NCBI GenBank assembly: GCA_013138705.1 | Contig: WTCF01000232.1 | Coordinates: 1 to 5,884, forward strand | Direction of reading: 5' to 3' | DNA length: 5,884 bases | Source: Deltaproteobacteria bacterium | GTDB taxonomy: Bacteria > Desulfobacterota > Dissulfuribacteria > Dissulfuribacterales > UBA3076 | Part shown: piece by piece, positions 1-5,884 of the stretch | How positions within the stretch are numbered: the first letter of the stretch is position 1 | How the letters are laid out: each line of letters opens with the position of its first letter | Program-made: the position numbers and the translations under genes | The notes under the pieces: model-generated | The model's input: the letters and a program-made list of their open reading frames with translations, nothing else | Database searches by the model: none | What the model was told of the DNA's origin: nothing

Positions 1-749
1 ATCTTTACTCTGGTCCGGTTTCCGATGATGTCCGCTCCTTCCTTAAGAGCAGCTATACGCCTTATGTCCATCCGCATGGTTGAATAGAACTTGAGGGCAT
101 TCCCGCCGGTTGTGGTCTCAGGGCTGCCGAACATCACCCCTATTTTCATGCGGATCTGGTTGATAAAGACCAGTGCCGTCCTGGTGCGATTGATATTGCC
201 TGTGAGCTTCCTCATGGCCTGAGACATCAACCGGGCCTGGAGTCCCATATGTTGATCTCCCATTTCCCCTTCTATCTCCGCCTTTGGGACCAGGGCAGCC
301 ACGGAATCCACTACTATGATATCTATTGCTCCGCTACGCACCAAGGCATCAACGATTTCAAGTGCCTGCTCACCATAGTCCGGCTGAGAGATCAGGAGGT
401 CGTCGGTATTTACGCCAAGCTTGCCGGCGTAGACCGGGTCCATGGCGTGTTCCGCATCCACGAATGCAGCTATGCCGCCCTGCTTCTGGGCTTCGGCAAT
501 CATGTGCAGGGCCAGGGTAGTCTTTCCTGAAGACTCCGGACCGAATATTTCCATTATCCTGCCTCGAGCTATGCCCCCAACACCGGTTGCCAGGTCAATC
601 GCAATAGAGCCTGTTGGAATTACAGCGATATCTTCCACACCGCCGCGGTCCCCAAGCCTCATTACAGATCCCTTCCCAAACTGTTTTTGTATTTGGGCAA
701 TGGCTATATCTACTGCCTTGTCTTTATCTTTCCTGGTCGGGTCAGACAT
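1..749 (-). CDS. recA: RecA recombinase, C-terminal part cut off by window edge
   Basis: RecA is the ATP-dependent DNA strand-exchange protein. It coats single-stranded DNA, drives homologous recombination and activates LexA self-cleavage in the SOS response. Reading leftward from the ATG at 749-747 gives 249 uninterrupted residues that match RecA throughout. The Walker A motif GPESSGKT is at residues 70-77, the segment VDAEHAMDP with the conserved catalytic-type Glu is at 97-105, and the Walker B region [10 protein letters not shown] is at 144-153. The loop L1 segment EIEGEMGD is at 158-165, and FINQIR begins loop L2 at about 195. Typical RecA is about 345-355 residues, so roughly 100 residues (the end of the core plus the C-terminal domain) lie beyond position 1. 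The start is supported by an AGGAGG ribosome-binding site and by the usual short N-terminus before the first helix. The upstream gene on the same strand is the radical SAM protein, 145 bp away. The identification is essentially certain. Confidence 0.98.
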   Translation of the reverse strand, partial: MSDPTRKDKDKAVDIAIAQIQKQFGKGSVMRLGDRGGVEDIAVIPTGSIAIDLATGVGGIARGRIMEIFGPESSGKTTLALHMIAEAQKQGGIAAFVDAEHAMDPVYAGKLGVNTDDLLISQPDYGEQALEIVDALVRSGAIDIIVVDSVAALVPKAEIEGEMGDQHMGLQARLMSQAMRKLTGNINRTRTALVFINQIRMKIGVMFGSPETTTGGNALKFYSTMRMDIRRIAALKEGADIIGNRTRVK

Positions 750-754
750 ACTGT

Positions 755-760
755 CCTCCT
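755..760 (-). promoter_or_regulatory. recA ribosome-binding site
   Basis: On the minus strand the sequence reads AGGAGG, ending five bases before the recA ATG (749-747). This is a full-strength Shine-Dalgarno match at good spacing and fixes the recA start. Confidence 0.9.
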
Positions 761-848
761 GGTGAAATTGTTCCAGCAATTAAAAAACAAGATTATCTTA
801 ACTTAAATGGAGAAAAATCGATAGTGATCTTGCTGAAAATATCCAGAC

Positions 849-854
849 ATTTTA
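849..854 (-). promoter_or_regulatory. Possible -10 box of a recA promoter
   Basis: The minus strand reads TAAAAT, five of six matches to the sigma-70 -10 consensus. Transcription from it would give a leader of roughly 90 nt before the recA ATG. No good -35 hexamer is present at 16-18 bp; the sequence there (GTAACT or TAACTT) overlaps the palindrome at 874-888. The region is AT-rich, so chance matches are easy. This is a weak call. Confidence 0.25.
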
Positions 855-873
855 CCCTTGAGTTATTGAGAAG

Positions 874-888
874 TTACGAATTTCGTAA
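874..888. promoter_or_regulatory. Perfect 15-bp palindrome upstream of recA, candidate LexA-type operator
   Basis: The plus strand reads TTACGAA, T, TTCGTAA: seven-base arms in perfect inverted symmetry around one central base. It lies 125 bp upstream of the recA ATG and six bases beyond the stop codon of the radical SAM gene. A minus-strand TAAAAT (849-854) could be a -10 box, which would put the -35 position at about 872-877, inside the palindrome. This is the geometry of a repressor operator. LexA boxes differ widely between bacterial lineages; a TTAC...GTAA form is known from Bdellovibrio, though with a shorter spacer than the seven bases here. The palindrome is seen directly; its role as an SOS box is inferred from its position before recA. 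Confidence 0.5.
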
Positions 889-894
889 TATGTT

Positions 895-3474
895 TTAATC
901 GGTAAGGACCAGTTTTAGGATTCGCAGCGTCTTCATCATTTCCTCGGAAAGCCCCATGATCGACCCTATTATCTCGGCCGGCTTGAGGTTGAAACGGGCA
1001 ATGGACCTGAGCGTCAGGTAAAAATACGGGGTTTCCCCGTCTCTTACATCCTCAGGCCAGGGGCAGGGTGTTATATGCCTGTCTTCCAAATCCTTTTTTG
1101 TTATTGAGTGAAGAGACTCAACTACCTGCTTAAGGTCTGTTGTGATTTCCTTTCCCTTACGTATCCTGCTCACAGGCCATTTGGGGGTTGAATTCAGCTT
1201 TTCAATTGAGCCTTTTACCTGAGATTCTGTAACACCAGGGACAAATATCAGATATTTTACTATTTCCGGAATTCCAAAAGAAGTCTTTGTGCCTACGAGT
1301 TCTACCGAGCTTATAGTGATTCCCTGGGGCATCTCTATACTCAGCAAATTTTTCAGACGGTCCGGTTTCATGTGCCCTGTCAGTGTAACGGCGAATTGTT
1401 CTGCCATGCTCTCAGTACCCAGAGGTATGGGCTGTCCAAAAGAAAAGCGCGGTTTGGGATGAAAGCCATGAGAATAAGCAACCGGGATATGCGCCCTCCT
1501 TGCTGCCCGATGAAAGGCATGGACCAGTTCGAGATGTCCCAGAAATCGTGCCACTCCCAGCTTGCTGAAGACCAGATGATAAGTGATTTGGTGATTTGGT
1601 GATTGGGTGATTTGGTGATTGAGTGATTGTGTGGGGGATGAAATGTGAATTTTTTCCTTTTCGTAGACTACGGGACGGATATGCTTGAAATCACATACTT
1701 CGCAGGTCTGGCATTCGCCATGTCTGCAGTCCGGTGTGTAAATCTCTTTCCGTGCCTTCTCTCTTTCTTCCAGTAAATACTCATTGCTCACACCGGTTAA
1801 AATGTGACCCCAGGGAAGAGGTGCCTTTGTATCAATTGCTTCTATATATTTTTCAAGCTCGATATTCTCTTCAAGGGCGGCTTTTTTATACAGGTCCGGC
1901 ATTAGATGGTCACTCCAGGCATCAAGACGTGCCCCCATTTTCCATGCCCTGCAAAGGACTCCTGTAAGCCTGCGGTCTCCTCTGGAGAAAACACCTTCCA
2001 GAAAGCTCTGAAGCGGGTCATGCCATTTATAATGAAGGTCCCGGCCCTTCAGGTTGGATTTCAACAGTTCAAGGCGGTCTCCGGATTCCCGGACATTTAG
2101 TTGGCGTTCCCACTGAAAGGGGGTATGGGGTTTTGGCACAAAGGTGCCTACACTGACAGTAACTTTTTTGCCCCTTTTTCTGCTACTTGCAAGGACCCTC
2201 TTTGCGAGTTCGGCTATTTCCAATACATCGGCCATGGTCTCTGTCGGAAGACCTGTCATGAAGTAAAGTTTTATATTGCTCCATCCGAGCTCATAGGCCT
2301 GGGCTGCCGTATCTATAAGGTCGTGCTCTGTAATTCCCTTGTTTATTACTCTTCGCAGTCTCTCGCTCCCTGCTTCCGGGGCCAGGGTAAACCCTGTTTT
2401 CCTCACCCTTTGTATCTGTTTCATAATTTCCGGATTAAGGGTTCCTACTCGAAGAGAAGGGAGAGAGACCGCAACATTCTCCGGCATGTAGCGATCCATC
2501 AAGGTGCTTAACAGGGGCAAAAGACATCCGTAGTCACCCGTACTCAGGGAAAGCAGGGAGAGTTCCTCCCATCCGGATGTGGTCAGGGCCTGTTCCAGCA
2601 GGGAGATGACCTTTTGAGGGGAGCGTTCACGTACAGGTCTATAGGTAATGCCTGCCTGACAAAACCGGCAACCACGGGTACAGCCTCTTGCTATCTCGAT
2701 TCCTATACGATCATGGACTATCTGGGTATATGGTACGAGAGGGCGAGAGGGAAAAGGGGCCTTTTCAAGGTCAGATACTATCCTGCGCTTTACAAGACCT
2801 GCTTCAGGCCTTCTGGGCTCAAGTGCGGCAAAGGAGCCGTCCGCTTGATATTTTGGTCTGTAAAATCCCGGCACATAGACGCCGTCTATACGGGAAAGGG
2901 CGACAAGAATCTCATTTTTGTCGTTCCCTGTTTCTCGCCAATCCTTTACAAGGCCTGCGATTTCAGGCATGGCTTCCTCTCCGTCTCCTACCAGGATGGC
3001 ATCAAACAAATCGGCGACAGGTTCAGGATTAACCGAGCAACTTCCTCCCCCAAGGATTATGGGCCACTTCGGGCTATTTCTTTTCTCTGCTTGGATAGGT
3101 ATATTTGCAAGGTCCAGGATGGTCAGGATATTGGTATAGCAGAGTTCGTATGGGAGGGTTATGGCCAGGACATCAAATTCGCCTAATGGACGCCGGCTCT
3201 CAAGACCCCAGAAAGGCACCTTTTCAAATCTCAGGAGTTTTTCAAGATCAATATCAGGGCAGTACGCCCTGTCTGCCAATGCCCAAGGTATTTCGTTAAT
3301 TATGTGATACAGGATATGAAGCCCAAGATGAGACATCCCAATTTCATAGAGATCAGGAAAGATGAGAGCGATTCGGAGACTTGCCTCGTTCCAGTCCTTA
3401 TGGCAGGCATTAATTTCATTGCCAAGGTAACGGCTTGGTCTTCTTATCAAAGGCAGGAAATCTGTTGGTTTCAT
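895..3474 (-). CDS. B12-binding-like radical SAM protein (TIGR03960 type) fused to a TIGR03936/DUF2344 domain
   Basis: This is an uncharacterised radical SAM enzyme of about 859 residues; its substrate is unknown. Numbering is from the ATG at 3474-3472. Residues 1-25 (MKPTDFLPLIRRPSRYLGNE and following) look like the normal family start. Residues 32-171 resemble a cobalamin-binding-like domain, including IALIFPDLYEIGMSHLG and LVGDGEEAMPE. The radical SAM core follows, with CTRGCRFC giving cluster cysteines 265, 269 and 272. A second cysteine group (583, 588, 591, 594) ends this part and could bind metal. After a repetitive linker (about 612-631), residues 632-859 match the DUF2344 'radical SAM-linked' family (YHLVFSKLGVARFLGHLE, YSHGFHPKPRFSFG). 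In many bacteria the two parts are separate neighbouring genes; as a fusion the length is normal. A GTG at 3501-3499 would add nine residues, but neither start has a clear Shine-Dalgarno sequence; the ATG is preferred by family resemblance. The gene is divergent from hom and upstream of recA. Family assignment is firm; function is unknown. Confidence 0.93.
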   Translation of the reverse strand: MKPTDFLPLIRRPSRYLGNEINACHKDWNEASLRIALIFPDLYEIGMSHLGLHILYHIINEIPWALADRAYCPDIDLEKLLRFEKVPFWGLESRRPLGEFDVLAITLPYELCYTNILTILDLANIPIQAEKRNSPKWPIILGGGSCSVNPEPVADLFDAILVGDGEEAMPEIAGLVKDWRETGNDKNEILVALSRIDGVYVPGFYRPKYQADGSFAALEPRRPEAGLVKRRIVSDLEKAPFPSRPLVPYTQIVHDRIGIEIARGCTRGCRFCQAGITYRPVRERSPQKVISLLEQALTTSGWEELSLLSLSTGDYGCLLPLLSTLMDRYMPENVAVSLPSLRVGTLNPEIMKQIQRVRKTGFTLAPEAGSERLRRVINKGITEHDLIDTAAQAYELGWSNIKLYFMTGLPTETMADVLEIAELAKRVLASSRKRGKKVTVSVGTFVPKPHTPFQWERQLNVRESGDRLELLKSNLKGRDLHYKWHDPLQSFLEGVFSRGDRRLTGVLCRAWKMGARLDAWSDHLMPDLYKKAALEENIELEKYIEAIDTKAPLPWGHILTGVSNEYLLEEREKARKEIYTPDCRHGECQTCEVCDFKHIRPVVYEKEKIHISSPTQSLNHQITQSPNHQITYHLVFSKLGVARFLGHLELVHAFHRAARRAHIPVAYSHGFHPKPRFSFGQPIPLGTESMAEQFAVTLTGHMKPDRLKNLLSIEMPQGITISSVELVGTKTSFGIPEIVKYLIFVPGVTESQVKGSIEKLNSTPKWPVSRIRKGKEITTDLKQVVESLHSITKKDLEDRHITPCPWPEDVRDGETPYFYLTLRSIARFNLKPAEIIGSIMGLSEEMMKTLRILKLVLTD
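1583..1630. repeat. Six tandem 8-bp units (GTGATTTG-like) inside the radical SAM gene
   Basis: Read on the plus strand, the units are GTGATTTG, GTGATTTG, GTGATTGG, GTGATTTG, GTGATTGA and GTGATTGT. All six begin GTGATT and vary only in the last two bases. On the coding (minus) strand they encode the linker residues TQSLNHQI then TQSPNHQI, an eight-residue period that arises because three octamers equal 24 bases. Eight is not a multiple of three, so gain or loss of one or two units would shift the reading frame before the DUF2344 domain. The array falls exactly between two recognisable domains. Confidence 0.9.
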
Positions 3475-3550
3475 GGCCGGCCCAAGATAATCCGCCGACA
3501 CTTTATGAGCAAGTACGGTTTATTTTCTTCTGTGACCTTGGTTGCTAACA

Positions 3551-3596
3551 TAGCTGTTAAGCTGTTAAGCTAATAAGTCGAGCAGCTCAACAGCTA
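3551..3596. repeat. Octamer direct repeat forming a long inverted repeat
   Basis: GCTGTTAA occurs twice in tandem (3553-3560, 3561-3568), followed by a degenerate copy GCTAATAA (3569-3576). The left arm TAGCTGTTAAGCTG (3551-3564) pairs with CAGCTCAACAGCTA (3583-3596) over 14 positions with one mismatch. In a minus-strand transcript that mismatch becomes a G-U wobble, so the stem would be continuous there. The intervening 18 bases form the loop. No T-run follows the stem on either strand, and it lies between divergent gene starts, so it does not look like a terminator. It could be a repressor site, a leader structure of the radical SAM mRNA, or a neutral dispersed repeat. Confidence 0.7.
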
Positions 3597-3645
3597 AAAG
3601 TCAGTCTGAAAGGGGCTAATTTAATAGTATAGGAATGTCCAAGTC

Positions 3646-3658
3646 CGCCCGAAGGGCG
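3646..3658 (+). other. Small GC-rich hairpin upstream of hom
   Basis: CGCCC (3646-3650) and GGGCG (3654-3658) form a five-base-pair stem around the loop GAA. It lies 32 bases before the hom ATG and could form in the hom 5' leader if transcription starts upstream. No T-tract follows, so a terminator is unlikely. Its significance is unknown. Confidence 0.4.
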
Positions 3659-3671
3659 CTAAGTTCAAGGC

Positions 3672-3681
3672 AGGGAGAGGG
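3672..3681 (+). promoter_or_regulatory. hom ribosome-binding site
   Basis: The purine-rich run AGGGAGAGGG ends nine bases before the ATG at 3691. It is a reasonable, if imperfect, Shine-Dalgarno sequence and supports this ATG, which is also the family-typical start just before the nucleotide-binding glycine motif. Confidence 0.6.
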
Positions 3682-3690
3682 TATAATCCT

Positions 3691-5028
3691 ATGGGTAAGA
3701 CTATAAACGTAGGTCTGCTGGGTTTTGGGACTGTTGGGAGTGGTACGGCCAGGATCCTGCTGGAACAATCAGAACTTTTAGAGCAACGCACTGGTACAAG
3801 TATAAGGCTTGCGCGGATCTGTGACATGGACATTACTACTTCCAGGGGTTTTCCAGTACCTTCTGAGATCCTCACCGATGACGTGATGTCCCTTCTTGAT
3901 GACCCGGAGCTAGACATATTTATTGAACTCATAGGCGGTCTTGAGCCGGCCAGGACCTTTGTGCTCGAGGCTATTCAAAAAGGAAAGCATGTTATCACGG
4001 CAAACAAGGCCCTGCTTGCGGCTCACGGCCATGAGATTTTTGCGGCAGCAGCAAGCCATGGCGTTGAGCTGGGATTTGAGGCCAGTGTGGGCGGCGGAAT
4101 ACCTGTTGTTAAGGCAGTGAAAGAGGGCCTTGTGGCAAACCGTCTTCACACGGTCATGGGTATAATGAATGGTACTGCCAACTATATCCTCACGAGGATG
4201 ACCGAGGAAGGCATGGCCTTTCAAGATGTGCTGGCAGATGCGCAGCGCCTCGGCTATGCGGAGGCGGACCCTGCCTATGATATTGAGGGTATTGATACAG
4301 CCCATAAGCTTGTCATCATGGCCATGCTGGCTTTTGGTACTCCGGTTGAGCTTTCAGATATCTATATAGAAGGTATATCCAAGCTCTCGCCACTGGATAT
4401 TTCCTTTGCAAAGGAGTTTGGATACAGGATCAAGCTTCTCGCCATTGCAAGAAACGGCAGTGAGGGGCTTGAACTGAGAGTCCACCCGACCATGATCCCG
4501 TCAGAGCACCTTTTGGCACAGGTTGGGGGGGTCTACAATGCCTTTTACTTCATTGGCGACTCGGTAGGAAAGGTGTTGCTATACGGCCTGGGAGCCGGGC
4601 AGATGCCCACAGGCAGCGCGGTGGTGGCTGATGTAGTGGATGTGGCCAGGAATCTGGCCGGGGGAGCTGTTGGAAGAGTAGCATCCTTAGGACTTCCATA
4701 TGATCTGCTTAAGCCTCTGAGAAAAAGCCCGATGGATTCTTTGAAAGGATGTTATTATTTTCGGTTTTCAGTTATGGATAGGCCGAAGGTCCTTGCCCGG
4801 ATATCCGGAATCCTGGGGGACATGGGTATCAGTATAGCCTCGGTTGTGCAGAAAGGACGAGGTAGAGAGTCATCGGTTTCTGTAGTGATGCTCACCCATG
4901 AGGCACATGAGGCCAAGGTGCGCGAAGCATTAAAGCAAATTGGCTCACTTGACGTAATTTCAGGTGAGACCATGGTCATCCGCATCGAAGATCTTAAAAC
5001 CCTTGAGGGATTGAGGGATTTTATTTAA
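3691..5028 (+). CDS. hom: Homoserine dehydrogenase with C-terminal ACT domain
   Basis: This enzyme reduces L-aspartate-4-semialdehyde to L-homoserine with NAD(P)H in the cytoplasm, the branch point toward threonine and methionine. The 445-residue protein has the usual monofunctional length and three parts. The Rossmann domain begins at once, with GFGTVG at residues 11-16 and TANKALLA at 103-110. The catalytic and dimerisation domain includes YAEADPAYDIEGIDTAHKL at 189-207. An ACT domain occupies about 354-430 (YYFRFSVMDRPKVLARISGIL and following). By comparison with the yeast enzyme, K106 and K206 match the catalytic lysines, and E191 and D202 match the substrate-binding acids, so the enzyme should be active. 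The ACT domain suggests feedback control by an end product, probably threonine. No aspartokinase domain is fused. The next gene starts 14 bases downstream on the same strand, so the two are almost certainly co-transcribed. The identification is firm. Confidence 0.97.
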   Translation: MGKTINVGLLGFGTVGSGTARILLEQSELLEQRTGTSIRLARICDMDITTSRGFPVPSEILTDDVMSLLDDPELDIFIELIGGLEPARTFVLEAIQKGKHVITANKALLAAHGHEIFAAAASHGVELGFEASVGGGIPVVKAVKEGLVANRLHTVMGIMNGTANYILTRMTEEGMAFQDVLADAQRLGYAEADPAYDIEGIDTAHKLVIMAMLAFGTPVELSDIYIEGISKLSPLDISFAKEFGYRIKLLAIARNGSEGLELRVHPTMIPSEHLLAQVGGVYNAFYFIGDSVGKVLLYGLGAGQMPTGSAVVADVVDVARNLAGGAVGRVASLGLPYDLLKPLRKSPMDSLKGCYYFRFSVMDRPKVLARISGILGDMGISIASVVQKGRGRESSVSVVMLTHEAHEAKVREALKQIGSLDVISGETMVIRIEDLKTLEGLRDFI

Positions 5029-5029
5029 G

Positions 5030-5035
5030 AAGGAG
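5030..5035 (+). promoter_or_regulatory. Ribosome-binding site deciding the GTG start at 5043
   Basis: AAGGAG begins one base after the hom stop codon and lies seven bases before the GTG at 5043. It is the strongest start signal nearby and selects this GTG over the ATG at 5106, which is in the same frame but lacks a comparable sequence. Its position against the hom stop favours coupled translation. Confidence 0.85.
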
Positions 5036-5042
5036 TTCTGTT

Positions 5043-5884
5043 GTGACCGACGTCAACACAATAAATGTTGCTGAATCTACTGATCAGGCTCAAGACATAC
5101 CCAAGATGGAACTTCCGGCTTCGAAGTATGTGATACTGATCGGAGATGGTATGGCTGATTTACCAATCGACGATCTGGGGGGCAAGACTGTTTTAGAAAA
5201 GGCAAGGACTCCTGCCATGGACCACTTGGCCAAGTTGGGGGAGCTGGGCAGGGTGCTTACCATTCCAGAGGGTTTCCCCTTGGGGAGCGATGTAGCCAAT
5301 ATGTCACTCATAGGATACTCTCCTGAAAAGTTTTATACTGGCCGCGGGCCCTTGGAGGCCGCTGCTATGGGTATCCAGATGAATCCCGAGGACGTGGCAT
5401 TCAGGTGCAATCTGGTTACCCTGAGATTCAGAGAGGGCCGGGTCTACATGGAAGACTACAGCGCCGGCCACATAAGCACTGAAGAAGCTCACATACTCAT
5501 AGAGGACTTAGCACCATTGGTGTCCAGTCGTTCTTTTGGGCTTTTTGCCGGCGTAAGTTACCGCCATCTGTTACTTTGGCGCGGTGGTCCAGAAGGTATT
5601 TCCACTGTACCACCTCATGATTTCACTGGAATGGATGTTACTGAAGCCTGGCATATTTACGAGGAGGAGCCACTTCTGTATGGACTTCTTACCAAGGCCA
5701 TTACATTTTTCCATCGTCACTCTGTCAACGAAAAGAGGCGGGCCGAGGGAAAACTGCCTGCAAACGCACTATGGCCATGGGGCCAGGGCCGAAGGCCGCT
5801 GTTTGCCACGTTTTCTCAGCTCTATGACATAGATAGCGCGGTTGTGGCTGCGGTTGACCTCATAAGGGGTCTGGGTGTCTGGGC
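5043..5884 (+). CDS. ApgM-like phosphoglycerate mutase family protein, proposed homoserine kinase (TIGR02535 type), 3' end cut off
   Basis: The 280 visible residues belong to the alkaline-phosphatase-like, metal-dependent family of cofactor-independent phosphoglycerate mutases of archaeal type (ApgM). After a short non-conserved N-terminus, YVILIGDGMADLPID at residues 29-43 holds the first metal-binding Asp (D35). GSDVANMSLIGY at 81-92 holds the likely nucleophile S82. TGRGPLEAAAMGI at 99-111 is a family signature. PPHD at 190-193 probably supplies further active-site residues, and ANALWPWGQGRRP at 240-252 is typical of the subgroup. About 400 residues are usual, so a C-terminal part with further metal ligands lies outside the window. 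A subgroup of this family is proposed to be a homoserine kinase in genomes without ThrB, and the tight coupling to hom fits that. Phosphoglycerate mutase activity remains possible. Membership of the superfamily is firm; the substrate is inferred. Confidence 0.88.
   Translation, partial: MTDVNTINVAESTDQAQDIPKMELPASKYVILIGDGMADLPIDDLGGKTVLEKARTPAMDHLAKLGELGRVLTIPEGFPLGSDVANMSLIGYSPEKFYTGRGPLEAAAMGIQMNPEDVAFRCNLVTLRFREGRVYMEDYSAGHISTEEAHILIEDLAPLVSSRSFGLFAGVSYRHLLLWRGGPEGISTVPPHDFTGMDVTEAWHIYEEEPLLYGLLTKAITFFHRHSVNEKRRAEGKLPANALWPWGQGRRPLFATFSQLYDIDSAVVAAVDLIRGLGVW

Larger units (their letters stand above)
3475..3690. other. Intergenic region between divergent radical SAM gene and hom
   Basis: This stretch must hold the promoters of both divergent genes. 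The AT-rich parts (about 3515-3575 and 3615-3632) could supply -10 elements, but I find no pair of -35 and -10 hexamers at normal spacing on either strand that I would defend. It holds an octamer repeat with an inverted repeat (3551-3596), a small GC-rich hairpin (3646-3658) and the hom ribosome-binding site. If the radical SAM protein starts at the GTG at 3501, the region shortens to 3502-3690. No convincing small gene is present. Confidence 0.6.

Noticed and set aside
249..765. Plus-strand open frames over the start of recA
   Set aside because: These are antisense shadows of recA, which is unmistakable on the minus strand.
782..799. Minus-strand AAGATAATCTT followed by G and six T: possible Rho-independent terminator in the recA leader
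   Set aside because: The stem is only five base pairs, nearly all A-T, with a one-base loop that cannot form in RNA. It also lies just upstream of recA, where a terminator would be counterproductive unless it were an attenuator.
1583..1630. Possible CRISPR array
   Set aside because: The units are 8 bp and contiguous, with no spacers, and they are translated in frame as a protein linker.
2614..3186. Plus-strand open frame of 190 codons
   Set aside because: It is fully antisense to the well-conserved radical SAM coding region, with no recognisable domain.
3501..3501. GTG start for the radical SAM protein, nine residues upstream of the ATG
   Set aside because: It has no Shine-Dalgarno sequence and adds residues before the conserved family start. 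It remains possible, since the ATG also lacks a strong signal.
3682..3687. Perfect TATAAT three bases upstream of the hom ATG
   Set aside because: As a -10 box it would start transcription inside the coding sequence, downstream of the ATG. No -35 sequence lies at the right distance, and the ribosome-binding site just upstream favours a normal leader. It is probably a coincidence.
3910..4305. Minus-strand open frame of 131 codons
   Set aside because: It lies entirely within hom on the opposite strand, opposite highly conserved catalytic residues, and has no family resemblance.
1..5884. Novel defence, mobile or biosynthetic system
   Set aside because: All of the coding space is accounted for by recA, the radical SAM fusion, hom and the ApgM-like gene. 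There is no transposase, integrase, toxin-antitoxin pair, reverse transcriptase or unexplained long open frame.

Overview
The window looks like an ordinary chromosomal stretch of a Gram-negative bacterium of moderate GC. Desulfobacterota (the former Deltaproteobacteria) is the most likely group. This placement is inferred from two gene arrangements: a long B12-binding-like radical SAM protein with a C-terminal DUF2344-type domain, and homoserine dehydrogenase followed directly by an ApgM-like enzyme. No rRNA marker or whole-genome comparison was available to confirm it.

Layout, left to right. Positions 1-749 (minus strand) hold the first 249 residues of recA, whose 3' end lies outside the window. 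A 145-bp gap (750-894) carries the recA ribosome-binding site and leader. It also carries a perfect 15-bp palindrome (874-888) placed where an SOS operator could sit. Positions 895-3474 (minus strand; a GTG at 3501 is an alternative start) encode a radical SAM protein with three parts: a B12-binding-like N-terminus, a radical SAM core with a CX3CX2C cluster motif, and a TIGR03936/DUF2344 C-terminal domain. The linker before the last domain is encoded by six tandem 8-bp repeat units. The region 3475-3690 lies between divergent genes and contains a second 8-bp repeat, a long inverted repeat and a small GC-rich hairpin. Positions 3691-5028 (plus strand) encode a complete homoserine dehydrogenase with an ACT domain. 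Fourteen bases downstream, a phosphoglycerate-mutase-like gene begins at a GTG (5043) with a strong ribosome-binding site and runs off the right edge.

Functional reading. The two plus-strand genes form a tight pair. Homoserine dehydrogenase makes homoserine, and the downstream protein resembles the ApgM-related family that has been proposed to act as an alternative homoserine kinase, so the pair may carry out two consecutive steps toward threonine. On the minus strand, recA may be transcribed from its own promoter in the 145-bp gap or by readthrough from the radical SAM gene. I see no phage genes, transposase, CRISPR array, toxin-antitoxin pair or defence cassette. The points of most interest are the octamer repeats in and beside the radical SAM gene, the palindrome before recA, and the candidate non-orthologous homoserine kinase.
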